Assembly: GCF_002305895.1 (NCBI RefSeq)
Contig: NZ_CP022203.1
Span: 908,501-972,500, forward strand
Source: Corallococcus macrosporus DSM 14697
GTDB taxonomy: Bacteria; Myxococcota; Myxococcia; Myxococcales; Myxococcaceae
Length of the DNA stretch: 64,000 bases
Direction of reading: 5' to 3'
The translations under genes were made by a program, and so were the position numbers. Positions within the stretch are counted from its first letter, which is position 1. Each line of letters starts with the position of its first letter. A model generated the notes under the pieces. That model did not search any database, was not told the origin of the DNA, and worked only from the letters and a program-made list of their open reading frames with translations. Shown one piece after another: positions 11,668 to 20,091 of this stretch.

Positions 11668-11756
11668 GCCTGGCTGTCCCTCGGGCGGCCGGACGGCATA
11701 CGCTGGGTGTGGGCTGGGGCCGCAATCACCCGGGCCCCTCATCCGTAGAGGTAGGT

Positions 11757-12047
11757 ATGAACATCGCAGGCCTTCGTGGAATGGGGAGCCGTTTCTTCCG
11801 GTACGTCCGCGACCCGCACGTGGCGCTCTGGCGGAAGCTCGCTGGCGTCCTGGCGGTGGTCTACTTCCTGTCGCCCGTGGACGCGATTCCGGACGTGCTA
11901 CCGCTGCTCGGCTGGTTGGATGACCTGGGCGTGCTGTCCGCCGCCGCCTTCTTCATGGTGCGCGAGGTGCAGCGCCACCAGGTCGTCATCCCCGGAGAGG
12001 ACGCGCGGCCGGGCGTCGCGGCACCGGCTCGCAAGACGGTTGTCTGA
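11757..12047 (+). CDS. DUF1232 (YkvA-like) small membrane protein
   Basis: A 96-residue protein. The DUF1232 hallmark is the hydrophobic segment VYFLSPVDAIPDVLPLLGWLDDLG, which holds the conserved SPxDxIPD motif, followed by a second hydrophobic stretch (LSAAAFFMV). The function of the family is not established. The ATG at 11757 follows a good purine-rich site (AGAGGTAGG). It stands alone, in the same direction as its neighbours. Confidence 0.85.
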   Translation: MNIAGLRGMGSRFFRYVRDPHVALWRKLAGVLAVVYFLSPVDAIPDVLPLLGWLDDLGVLSAAAFFMVREVQRHQVVIPGEDARPGVAAPARKTVV

Positions 12048-12143
12048 GTCACCGGGCACCCTCGTGACGCGGGGTGTGAGTCTCTTGTCGGGCCCCGGGC
12101 AGCCATGGTTTGTGCGCCAGGAAGACTGTCGCACGGAGCATGG

Positions 12144-12971
12144 ATGTCCGGTTCGCAGGGAAGTGTCGTTCTCATCACCGGTGCGTCGTCTGGCATCGGC
12201 AAGGCGTGCGCGGAGCTGCTGAGCGCGCGCGGCCACACCGTCTACGGCACCAGCCGCCGCCCCGTGGAGCCCGCGCCGGCGGGCTACCGGATGCTGGCGC
12301 TGGACGTCACCCGGGATGACTCCGTGCAGCGGGCCGTGGAGACGGTGCTGTCGCGAGAGGGCCGCATCGACGTGGTGGTGAACAACGCGGGCCATGCGCT
12401 CGCGGGGGCCGCCGAGGACACCTCCATCGAGGAAGCGCGCGCGCAGCTCGACGCCAACTTCCTGGGCGTGCTTCGCGTGTGCAAGGCGGTGCTGCCGTCG
12501 ATGCGCGAGCGGCGCTCCGGCCGCATCATCCAGGTCAGCTCCCTGGGCGGGCAGGTGGGCTTGCCCTTCCAGTCGCTCTACAGCGCCAGCAAGTTCGCCC
12601 TGGAGGGCTTCACCGAGGCGCTGCGCCAGGAGGTGGCGGAGTTTGGCATCGAGGCCACGCTGGTGCAGCCCGGAGACGTGCGGACACACATCACCCAGAA
12701 CCGCGTGTGCGTCGCCAAGGCGGGAGAGGGCTCCGCGTACCGGGAGCGCTTCGAGGCCGTGCTGAGGGCCATCGAGAGCGGCGAGCGCGAGGGCCTGGCC
12801 GCCGAGGCCGTGGCGAAGAAGGTACTGGAGGTGATGGAGCGCGGCGCCCCGCGCGTGCGCTACCCGGTGGCCCAGCTGGCGCAGCGGGTGGCCGTGGTGG
12901 CGAAGGCGGTGTTGCCCTCGCGCACCTTCGAGCAGCTCGTCATGTCCCTCTACGGCCTGCGCCGCCGTTGA
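12144..12971 (+). CDS. Short-chain dehydrogenase/reductase (SDR)
   Basis: A 275-residue classical SDR oxidoreductase. The cofactor motif is TGASSGIG, the structural motif is NNAG, the catalytic serine lies in QVSSLGG, and the catalytic YxxxK is YSASK. The Arg residues after the second strand (TSRRPVEP) hint at NADP(H) preference. The long, variable C-terminus (AVAKKVLEVMERG and after) resembles retinol- or ketosteroid-type reductases. The substrate is unknown. The ATG at 12144 has GGAG five bases upstream, and an upstream in-frame ATG at 12105 lacks a site. Confidence 0.9.
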   Translation: MSGSQGSVVLITGASSGIGKACAELLSARGHTVYGTSRRPVEPAPAGYRMLALDVTRDDSVQRAVETVLSREGRIDVVVNNAGHALAGAAEDTSIEEARAQLDANFLGVLRVCKAVLPSMRERRSGRIIQVSSLGGQVGLPFQSLYSASKFALEGFTEALRQEVAEFGIEATLVQPGDVRTHITQNRVCVAKAGEGSAYRERFEAVLRAIESGEREGLAAEAVAKKVLEVMERGAPRVRYPVAQLAQRVAVVAKAVLPSRTFEQLVMSLYGLRRR

Positions 12972-12978
12972 GCGCGGG

Positions 12979-14091
12979 TTAGAAGCGGCCCACCATCGAA
13001 ACGCCTTTGCCGCCCTGCGGCGTCGTGAGCGGCGCCAGCGCCACCTGGGGCGCATCCGGCGCGTCGAAGTTCCGGGTGAGGTACGTGGTGAGGGCCAGGC
13101 CGCCGAGTACGCCGAAGCCGCTGCCCACGAGGATGGCGTCGCCCGCGTCGTTGCCCGCGGTGAGGTAGACGGCGCTCGCGCCCACCAGCCCGCCGAGGAT
13201 GCCGCCCGCGTCGATGATGAGCATGCGGCCCCGGGACACCGGCACGTACTTCGACAGGATGGCCATCGACAGGATGCCCGCGGCGGTAGCGCCCAGCTCG
13301 ACGGCGAAGAAGTCCTGGGTGTCACCCCCGTCCGCAGCGGCGAGGAACAGCGCCGTCACCGCGCCCGCCCAGAGGCCGCCCGAGTTGGCCAGGGACACCT
13401 GCCCCGACGTGGGGTTCACCAGGTGCGCCAGCAGGACGCCCACGCCGGTGAAGCCCGCGCCGCCGAGCACGGCGGCGCCGAGCGCGTTGTCTCCGTCCAG
13501 GTCGAAGGCGAGCAGGGACGCGACGCCGAACCAGAAGCCCCACACGGTGCCGGAGTTGATGACGGCGGCCTGGCCGTCCGTCACACCGCCCCGGGTGAGC
13601 AGCAGCGAGCTGGCGGCGCCCGCGCCCGCGCCCAGCAGGGACACCGCTGCGAAGCCCTGGCCGCTGCAATCGCCGATGGCGCACAGGAGGATGCCTTGCG
13701 CCGCGCCGTGCAGCGTCTGCACCACGACGAGCGAGGCCCGCGCGGCGCTGGAGTGGGGCTCGCGTCCCACCTCGCTCGCGGCGGCGTTGGCCAGCCGTCC
13801 CCCGGGCGTGAGCCGGGTTCGGGAGAGGCGGGCCATCTCGGTGGCATAGGGGTGCTGCGGACAGGCCACGAGCACCCGCTCGAACAGCGCCAGCGCCTTC
13901 GCGTCGTCGCCGCTCACGAGCGCATCGAAGCCCGCCGAATAGTCCGCCTCGGAGCCCGGCGCGCAGGCCTCGGGCGTGGACACCAGGGGCGGCGCGGTGA
14001 CCGTCTCCGGTGTGGTGGCCTCGGAAGGGGGAGGAGCCTCCGGGGACTGCGCGGCGAGCGTGGCGAGCAGGAGGAGCGTGGCGGGCGTCAT
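12979..14091 (-). CDS. Glycine/alanine-rich multi-pass membrane protein, function unknown
   Basis: A 370-residue protein with a signal peptide (MTPATLLLLATLAAQ), a Pro/Glu/Thr-rich linker, a single TPR-like helix pair (residues about 50-90: YSAGFDALVSGDDAKALALF), and then a long run of weakly hydrophobic Gly/Ala/Leu segments (about residues 115-340). These could be 8-9 membrane helices or an unusual beta-structure. No enzyme motif is seen. It converges with the SDR gene only 7 bases away, with no obvious terminator. I do not recognise the family. Confidence 0.7.
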   Translation of the reverse strand: MTPATLLLLATLAAQSPEAPPPSEATTPETVTAPPLVSTPEACAPGSEADYSAGFDALVSGDDAKALALFERVLVACPQHPYATEMARLSRTRLTPGGRLANAAASEVGREPHSSAARASLVVVQTLHGAAQGILLCAIGDCSGQGFAAVSLLGAGAGAASSLLLTRGGVTDGQAAVINSGTVWGFWFGVASLLAFDLDGDNALGAAVLGGAGFTGVGVLLAHLVNPTSGQVSLANSGGLWAGAVTALFLAAADGGDTQDFFAVELGATAAGILSMAILSKYVPVSRGRMLIIDAGGILGGLVGASAVYLTAGNDAGDAILVGSGFGVLGGLALTTYLTRNFDAPDAPQVALAPLTTPQGGKGVSMVGRF

Positions 14092-14161
14092 GGCGCACGC
14101 CACTGTATGCGAAGCGCGGCGGTGGCATGTGCCGGTCATGCCACCACCTGTTCGCCGTGCG

Positions 14162-16711
14162 TCAGCGCGCGGCCAGCGTGTCGACGTGCTCGCGCAGGGC
14201 CACTTCATTGCCCAGCCGGCCGTTGAGTCCGGTCAGCGGCTTCGCGGCCTGCTCGATGCGGCCCCGGGTGCGCGGGCCCGCCGCGGCCAGCCACGCCACG
14301 CCCAGCGCCAGCTCCGCCACCCGCGCATCCCCGCCGAGGCTCGCCGCCAGGGACAGCAGGGCCTCCACCGCCTTCTTCACCTGCGCGCCGTGCAGCGGGT
14401 GGCTGCTGGTGATGCCCTCGCGCAGCAACGTCAGCAGGGCCAGCGCCGTGGCGCGCGCCTGGCGCACGGGCTCTGCGCCCTCGCCGGTGCCTTCCCAGAG
14501 CCCGTTGGCGAGCTGCCGCGACAGCAGGCTCTCCGCGCCCGTGTCGACACCGCCCTCGGCCGCCGGCGCCTCCGCGAGGTACGCGTCGGATTCCTCGGCC
14601 TCCGAATCCGCCATCACCTTCGACGGTGGCGCATCGCGGAAGAAGCTGGAGAGGATTCCTCCCTTCTCGCGCTTCTTCTTGGCGGCCTTGCCCTGCTCGC
14701 GCGACTCGACCCTCATCACCATCCAGTCCGTGGTGCCGTCATCGTCATCCATGGAGGAAGCCCACTGTGTGGGGGCGGGTGGAGGCGCTCCCGGGGTGAT
14801 GCGCCGCAATGGGACCTGCGGCCGAGGCACGGCGCCACTCGCCGCCAGCCGTCCGCGGCGAGGCGCTGCGCCACCGAATGCGCCTTCCTCCTTGTTCTTC
14901 GCGCCGAACATGTCCCAGCCCGCGGGCGCATTCACGGGGATGACGCGCGTCTTCGCCTGCCCCGAGTTCCGCCGTTCGCCCTTGCGCTCCTCCACCACGA
15001 CGAACGAGGTGTACCGGGTGACAAGCTGGTGCGCGACGGCCAGCTCGACGATGCGCTGCTTCATGGACTCCGCGCGGCGTCCGGTGAGCTGCGCGGCCTC
15101 CCAGCCTCGGATGCGCTCGGCGGCCCACAACTTCTCCACCGCCGGCCGGTCCGACGCCGCCGGAAGGTCCACGCGAACGGTGAGCGAGAAGGGCTCCCGC
15201 CCCGAGCGCCCGCGCAGCGTCACCGTACCCGTCCCAGGCGAGGCATAGCGGCCCAGCAGCGTCCAGGGCACGCCATCCACCAGGGGCGGCAGCTCGGCGG
15301 GCGCCAGCTCCACGCACTCCACGCCGTCGAAGTGCGCCTCCAGCTCGGTGACACGCGGGGCCAGCGCGCGGGAGAACTGCGCCACCACCTTGTCGTCGAT
15401 TCGCTCGCCCGGGTGGATGAACTCCACGTCTCCGCCCGTCTGCTTCGCCAGGTCCCGCAGCAGCACGTCGCTGACGTTGGTGCCAATGCCAAACGAGTAC
15501 ACCCGCGCCGTCTTCCGAGCTTCGAGCACCGCGCGCAGAATCTCCGACTCGTTCCCCACCTGGCCGTCCGTGAGCAGCACGATGACGCCGTCGGGCGCCG
15601 CCTGCACCGCGGCGCGCATGGGCGCGAGCAGCTCCGTGCCACCGTTCGCGTTCAGCGCGGCCACCCAGCGGTCCGCCTCTTCGAGCGTGCGCTGCGTGAA
15701 GGGCACGGGCTGGGGCTGGAATGTCTGGAAGCGATTCTCGAACGCGATGACGTTGAAGCGGTCGCCCTCGCGCAGGTGGCGCAGGCACAGCCGGAGCGCG
15801 GCCTGGGCCTGGGGCAGGCTGCCGCCGGCCATGGAGCCGGAGACGTCCACGACGAACACCACCTCCTGCTTGGGCGGCGCGGAGGCCAGGGCCAGCAGGT
15901 CCGGCACCACGGTGAGCGCGAAGGTGCCCGGGCCCGTATCGCCGTTGCGGTGCGTGACGAGCGGGGTGAACACCGCGCTCGTGTCCGGGCTGCGCAGGCT
16001 GAGCACCAGGTCGCGGTCCAGGGCCACCTCGCCGCGCGAGAAGCCCACGCGCACGCGGGTGCCTTCCTCCCGGGTGACGGTGACGGCGTGGGACGGGCTC
16101 TCCACCACCACCTCGCGGCCCAGGTCCACGAGCAGGTCCATGCGCAGGCCGTAGTGCACCTCCCCCACGGGCGGGGTGATGCGGTCCGCGTCCGGCACCT
16201 GCGTGGTGGGCTCGTCACGGCCATGTCCGGTGCGGTCGCCCGTGGTCGCGCCGGGGATGTAGCGAGGCGCCACCAGCGTGGGCAGCATCCAGCGCACGCT
16301 GCCTTCCTCGGCGGTGACGGGCTGGAGGAACTCCACCTCCACCACCGTCTCCTCATAGGGCAGCAGGTTGCCCACCTGGGCGGTGAAGACGTTTCGGCGC
16401 TCCTCGTCGAGCAGCGCGGCGCCGTGGCCGGCCGTGACGGCGTCGTCGTAGGCGCGGAAGGCCTCCTCGCGCTCCCGCACCACGCCTTCGATGCGCCGCC
16501 CCGCGCACGTCATGGAGAAGGCGGAGAGGGTGGCATCCGAGGGGAGGGGGAAGGTGTAGATGGCCTCCACCGGTTGGTACTCCTCGTTGCGGTAGCGCTG
16601 GCGAACGCGGACGCGCGCGTGGCCGCCGAGGAGCTCGCCCGTGACTTCGACACCCTGGAGGGGGACCTGCGTGCCGTTGCGCGTGTACAGCCCAGTCTTC
16701 TCGTTGGTCAT
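14162..16711 (-). CDS. VIT and von Willebrand factor A domain protein
   Basis: An 849-residue protein. A VIT domain (about residues 8-135: VEVTGELLGGHARVRVRQRY, YTFPLPSDA, EREEAFRAYDDAV) precedes a VWA domain with a complete MIDAS motif, DVSGS at residues 289-293, plus LLTDGQVGNES. The second half has a Gln/Arg helical part (MKQRIVELAVAHQLVTRYTSF), a Pro-rich linker, a Lys-rich patch and a C-terminal helical region. This matches bacterial relatives of inter-alpha-trypsin-inhibitor heavy chains. No signal peptide is visible, so it is probably cytoplasmic. Its ATG overlaps the stop of the MerR gene (ATGA) and has a strong GGGAGAAG site, which indicates a two-gene operon under MerR control. Confidence 0.9.
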   Translation of the reverse strand: MTNEKTGLYTRNGTQVPLQGVEVTGELLGGHARVRVRQRYRNEEYQPVEAIYTFPLPSDATLSAFSMTCAGRRIEGVVREREEAFRAYDDAVTAGHGAALLDEERRNVFTAQVGNLLPYEETVVEVEFLQPVTAEEGSVRWMLPTLVAPRYIPGATTGDRTGHGRDEPTTQVPDADRITPPVGEVHYGLRMDLLVDLGREVVVESPSHAVTVTREEGTRVRVGFSRGEVALDRDLVLSLRSPDTSAVFTPLVTHRNGDTGPGTFALTVVPDLLALASAPPKQEVVFVVDVSGSMAGGSLPQAQAALRLCLRHLREGDRFNVIAFENRFQTFQPQPVPFTQRTLEEADRWVAALNANGGTELLAPMRAAVQAAPDGVIVLLTDGQVGNESEILRAVLEARKTARVYSFGIGTNVSDVLLRDLAKQTGGDVEFIHPGERIDDKVVAQFSRALAPRVTELEAHFDGVECVELAPAELPPLVDGVPWTLLGRYASPGTGTVTLRGRSGREPFSLTVRVDLPAASDRPAVEKLWAAERIRGWEAAQLTGRRAESMKQRIVELAVAHQLVTRYTSFVVVEERKGERRNSGQAKTRVIPVNAPAGWDMFGAKNKEEGAFGGAAPRRGRLAASGAVPRPQVPLRRITPGAPPPAPTQWASSMDDDDGTTDWMVMRVESREQGKAAKKKREKGGILSSFFRDAPPSKVMADSEAEESDAYLAEAPAAEGGVDTGAESLLSRQLANGLWEGTGEGAEPVRQARATALALLTLLREGITSSHPLHGAQVKKAVEALLSLAASLGGDARVAELALGVAWLAAAGPRTRGRIEQAAKPLTGLNGRLGNEVALREHVDTLAAR

Positions 16712-17202
16712 GGCTTCTCCCTTTCCTGGAACTCCGCGATGAGGGCGCGAACGCGTTCCGCGAGCGCCCGGGTCTTCGTGTCCGCTGCTTCCGAGACGTG
16801 CAGCTCCAGCCCCGGGAGCAGCTCCCAGCGCTCGTAACGATTCAGGCCCGTGGCCGGTCTTCGCGGCGCTTGCGGCGCCACCGTGGCGGGCCCCGGCGCG
16901 GGCTGCGCGTACACCGGGGGCGTGGGTGTCGCGTCCGAGTCGGCGAGCTGTCGCAGCTCCTCCAGGCTCAGCCGCTGCAGCTCCGCCTGGATGGCATCCA
17001 GGGGAAGGAACCGCGCCTGCAGGACGCGGATGGCCTTGAGCCGCACCAGGTGCTCTTCCCCGTACACGGTGTCGGGGCCCCGGAAGGGGGGCGCGGGGAG
17101 CAGTCCGCGTTGGACGTAGTAGCGCACCGTCCGCGGCGAGACGCCCACCGCCTCGGCCAGCTCCGCCAGCTTCCATTCGCTCTGTGTCTTCGGCGTGCTC
17201 AC
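16708..17202 (-). CDS. MerR-family transcriptional regulator
   Basis: A 164-residue regulator. The N-terminal winged helix-turn-helix spans about residues 10-75 (LAELAEAVGVSPRTVRYYVQ), followed by the MerR coiled helix (RLKAIRVLQARFLPLDAIQ). The C-terminal part has a Pro/Ala linker and no cluster of metal-binding cysteines, so a metal sensor is unlikely. The start is GTG at 17200-17202. A good promoter ends only 7 bases upstream, so the transcript may be leaderless. It is the first gene of the operon with the VIT/VWA gene and is likely to regulate itself. Confidence 0.9.
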   Translation of the reverse strand: MSTPKTQSEWKLAELAEAVGVSPRTVRYYVQRGLLPAPPFRGPDTVYGEEHLVRLKAIRVLQARFLPLDAIQAELQRLSLEELRQLADSDATPTPPVYAQPAPGPATVAPQAPRRPATGLNRYERWELLPGLELHVSEAADTKTRALAERVRALIAEFQEREKP

Positions 17203-17209
17203 GGTTCAG

Positions 17210-17238
17210 ACAGTACGACTCGACATTGATGGTGTCAA
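17210..17238 (-). promoter_or_regulatory. Promoter of the merR-VIT/VWA operon, probably leaderless
   Basis: On the minus strand, TTGACA (17233-17238) and TACTGT (17210-17215) are spaced exactly 17 bases apart. Seven bases separate the -10 box from the GTG start codon, so transcription would begin at or next to the start codon. Confidence 0.6.
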
Positions 17239-17282
17239 GTTGCCACTGGCTGGTTCGCGACAGTTCCTCGACAGCGGGCAGC

Positions 17283-17320
17283 CTCGGCAGTGGACCTGTC
17301 TCGACAGTGCCACTGCCGAG
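17283..17320. repeat. Large inverted repeat with nested inner palindrome, likely operator
   Basis: Two perfect 11-base arms, CTCGGCAGTGG (17283-17293) and CCACTGCCGAG (17310-17320), flank a 16-base centre that itself contains CTGTC-TC-GACAG. The motif CGACAG recurs at two further places just to its left. The element sits upstream of the MerR operon promoter and in front of the divergent DUF2721 gene, as expected for a regulator-binding site. Confidence 0.55.
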
Positions 17321-17421
17321 TCCTGACACCGGGCGTTTGCTTGTTCGCTGTCATGAACTGGGGGCGAGGGAGGGGCACGGAGGTGTTGCGCCGGCCGGTG
17401 CGGGGTGGAACAGAGGAGGGC

Positions 17422-17883
17422 ATGAATGGCGTCGCGGAAGGCATGGACCTCTCCTCCATCCGGCTCATCGGCACGGCGGTGACGCCCGCGGTGATGGTGT
17501 CGGCGTGTGGCATCGTGGCGACGGGGTTGGACAACCAGATTGCGCGGATGACGTCGCGCATCCGGGAGATGGTGCGGGAGTGGCGCCTGCTGCCGGAGGA
17601 GCACGCCCGGCGCGCGGTGCTGCGTCAGGAGGTCGCCATCCTGGACCGGCGGCACGCCATCCTCGCCCGGGCCATTGGCTTCACGTACACGGCGCTGCTG
17701 GCCTTCGTGGTGACGTCGCTGCTGTACCTGACGAAGCGGCAGACGCAGATTCCAGAGGTGCTGCCGGTGGTGTCCTTCTCGGTGGGCGTGGTGCTGCTGG
17801 GCGCGACGGCGCTGCTCGTGCTGGCGTCGCTGCGGCTGAGCCGGCGGGCCATCAAGCTGGAGCGGCGGGAGCTCTTCGAGTAG
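17422..17883 (+). CDS. DUF2721 family membrane protein
   Basis: A 153-residue protein of the DUF2721 type. A first hydrophobic segment (LIGTAVTPAVMVSACGIVATGL) runs into NQIARMTSRIREMVREWR, a charged helix typical of the family. Two further membrane segments (FTYTALLAFVVTSLLYL and VVSFSVGVVLLGATALLVLASL) follow. No function is established for the family. The ATG at 17422 has GAGGAGGG just upstream and is preferred over upstream in-frame starts. It converges with the slipin gene, with 6 bases between the stops. Confidence 0.8.
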   Translation: MNGVAEGMDLSSIRLIGTAVTPAVMVSACGIVATGLDNQIARMTSRIREMVREWRLLPEEHARRAVLRQEVAILDRRHAILARAIGFTYTALLAFVVTSLLYLTKRQTQIPEVLPVVSFSVGVVLLGATALLVLASLRLSRRAIKLERRELFE

Positions 17884-17889
17884 CGGGCG

Positions 17890-18738
17890 TCAGGACAGGC
17901 CGCCCGCGGGAGGCCCTTCGTCCTCCCCGGCCTCGGCGTAGCGCCGGTCCTCGTCGTGGCCGTCGTCGGCCTGCTCCCAGCCGGCCTTCACGCCGCTGAG
18001 CGTGCGCAGCAGGTCCAGCGGGATGGGCAGGATGGTGTGGTTGCCGCCGGTGGTGATCTCCACCAGCGTCTGGAGGTAGCGGAGCTGGAGGGTGGCCGGG
18101 TAGCGGCCGAGGACCTTGGCGGCCATGGAGAGCTTCTCGGCGGCCTGATGTTCGCCCTCGGCGGCGATGATCTTCGCGCGGCGCTCGCGCTCGGCCTCGG
18201 CCTGCCGCGCGATGGCCCGTTGCATCTCCACCGGCAGGTCGATGTGCTTCACCTCCACGTTGGACACCTTCACGCCCCACGGGTCGGTGCGCGAGTCGAG
18301 CACCTGCTGAATCTCCTGGTTGACGCGCTCGCGCTCGGTGAGGAGCTGGTCCAGGTCCACCTGGCCCAGGATGGAGCGCAGGGTCGTCTGGGCGAGCTGG
18401 CTGGTGGCGTAGAGGTAGTCCTCCACCTGGAGCACGGCCTTGTCCGCCTGGATGACGCGGAAGTAGACGACGGCGTTCACCTTCACGCTGACGTTGTCGC
18501 GGGTGATGACGTCCTGCGGGGGCACGTCGCGCGCGATGGTGCGCAGGTCGATGATGACCATGCGCTCCACGAAGGGGATGAGCCAGCGGAAGCCCGCGCG
18601 CTTGAGGCCCACGAAGCGCCCGAGCCGGAACACCACGCCGTTCTGGTACTCGTTGACGATTCGCACCCCGGACAGGAAGAGCATGAACAGGATGGCGACG
18701 GGGATGAGCAGTCCGAGCAGTCCGGTCAGTTGCATCAT
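17890..18738 (-). CDS. Slipin / stomatin-like SPFH (band 7) protein
   Basis: A 282-residue membrane-anchored SPFH protein. An N-terminal hydrophobic hairpin ([18 protein letters not shown]) is followed by [17 protein letters not shown], the conserved [21 protein letters not shown], and [21 protein letters not shown], all typical of slipins. The Ala/Glu-rich coiled coil after residue 180 drives oligomerisation. Slipins form rings in membrane microdomains and are commonly partnered with an NfeD-type protease, as here. Its ATG overlaps the stop of the NfeD gene by 4 bases. Confidence 0.93.
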   Translation of the reverse strand: MMQLTGLLGLLIPVAILFMLFLSGVRIVNEYQNGVVFRLGRFVGLKRAGFRWLIPFVERMVIIDLRTIARDVPPQDVITRDNVSVKVNAVVYFRVIQADKAVLQVEDYLYATSQLAQTTLRSILGQVDLDQLLTERERVNQEIQQVLDSRTDPWGVKVSNVEVKHIDLPVEMQRAIARQAEAERERRAKIIAAEGEHQAAEKLSMAAKVLGRYPATLQLRYLQTLVEITTGGNHTILPIPLDLLRTLSGVKAGWEQADDGHDEDRRYAEAGEDEGPPAGGLS

Positions 18739-20090
18739 GTCGGTACCTCGTCGACGAAGAGGGTGAGTCCTTCCATGCCGCGCACCACCACGTGCGCGCC
18801 GGAGCGGATGGGGGTGGTGGAGGTGGCGCGCCAGCGCTCTCCATGGACGAACACCTCGCCGCGCTCCGGGGTCACCGGCGCCAGGGCGGTGCCTCGCTCC
18901 CCCACGAGCCCCAGGTCACCCACCCGCTGGGGGAGCCGCCGGGTCTGCGCGCTCCGGTAGGCGACGTAGGCCGCGGCGCCCGCCAGCGCCACCGTGGTGG
19001 GCACCAGCCACGTCCATGACACCTGGAAGGAGCGGTCCACGAACCACTCCGGGTCGAAGCGGTCCATCAGGAACAGGCCCCCCAGGCCCAGCAGCACCAC
19101 GCCCGCCGCGCCGAGCAGGCCACTGGTGACGAACAGCTCCGCGATGATGAGGGCCGCGCCCGCCAGCATCAGCAGCACCGCGCCGGCGCGGACCGGCAGC
19201 GCGGAGGACGCCACCAGCGCGAGCACGAGCGCCACCGCGCCGATGAGCCCTGGGACGATGGCGCCCGGGTGTGACAGCTCCACCACCAGCCCCAGCGCGG
19301 CCACCAGGAACAGCAGGTACACGATGGCCGGGTTGGCGAGCGCGTGCACGGCGCGCTGGGACAGCGTGGGCTCCAGCGTGACGAGGTGCGCGTCCAGGGT
19401 GGAGAGCCGCACGATTTCACCCTCCGCCACCGTCACGCGCCGCCCGTCCGCCTGGGCGAGGAAGTCCGCCTCGGTGGGCGCCACGTACTCCACCACGCGC
19501 AGCGCGCGCGCGGCGTCCGCGGGGACGCTGACGCTGTCGCGCACGGCGGAGGCCGCCCACTCCGCGTTGCGGCCCCGCTGCTGGGCGACGCTCTGCGCGA
19601 ACGCGACGGTGTCGTTCTCCACCTTGCGGGCCAGGTGCTCTCCGCCCACGGCTTCCGGGGACTGGCCGGAGGGGCCCACCACGGGGTGCGCGGCGCCGAT
19701 GTTGGTGCCTGGCGCCATGGCCGCGACGTTGGAGGCCAGGGTGATGAACACGCCCGCGCTGCCCGCGCGTGCGCCGGAGGGGCCCACCCAGACGAGCACG
19801 GGGATGTCCGACGCCAGGAAGGCCCGGACGATGTGGCGCGTGGCCTCCAACGAGCCGCCGGGCGTGTCCAGCCGCACGAGGAGCGCGTCATGGCCCGCGG
19901 CCTCGGCGCGCGCGACGCAGTCGGACAGGTAGCCGCTGGTGCCCGTGTCGACCACGCCCTCCAGCTCGCAGCGCGCGACGGTGGGGACGCCCTCCGGTGG
20001 AGGCGCCTGGGCCGCGGACGCGAGCAGGGCGGCCGTGAGGACACAGAGGAGCGCCGGGCCCGCGAGTCTCCATCGTGCCCGTTGGCGCAT
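18735..20090 (-). CDS. NfeD family membrane serine protease (long form)
   Basis: A 451-residue NfeD1b-type protein. After a signal segment comes a ClpP-like protease domain (residues about 37-220). The probable catalytic dyad is Ser111 in ARAGSAGVF and Lys156 in HLARKVEND. Four or five membrane helices follow (about residues 240-370), and the C-terminal soluble OB-like NfeD domain begins near [15 protein letters not shown]. The archaeal homologue cleaves a hydrophobic stretch of its slipin partner. It sits between treT (one base away) and the slipin gene (4-base overlap), so the three are one transcription unit. Confidence 0.92.
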   Translation of the reverse strand: MRQRARWRLAGPALLCVLTAALLASAAQAPPPEGVPTVARCELEGVVDTGTSGYLSDCVARAEAAGHDALLVRLDTPGGSLEATRHIVRAFLASDIPVLVWVGPSGARAGSAGVFITLASNVAAMAPGTNIGAAHPVVGPSGQSPEAVGGEHLARKVENDTVAFAQSVAQQRGRNAEWAASAVRDSVSVPADAARALRVVEYVAPTEADFLAQADGRRVTVAEGEIVRLSTLDAHLVTLEPTLSQRAVHALANPAIVYLLFLVAALGLVVELSHPGAIVPGLIGAVALVLALVASSALPVRAGAVLLMLAGAALIIAELFVTSGLLGAAGVVLLGLGGLFLMDRFDPEWFVDRSFQVSWTWLVPTTVALAGAAAYVAYRSAQTRRLPQRVGDLGLVGERGTALAPVTPERGEVFVHGERWRATSTTPIRSGAHVVVRGMEGLTLFVDEVPT

Positions 20091-20091
20091 C

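Noticed and set aside
13976-16837. Open frame antisense to the VIT/VWA gene
   Set aside because: Shadow of the VIT/VWA gene; no start site or domain of its own.
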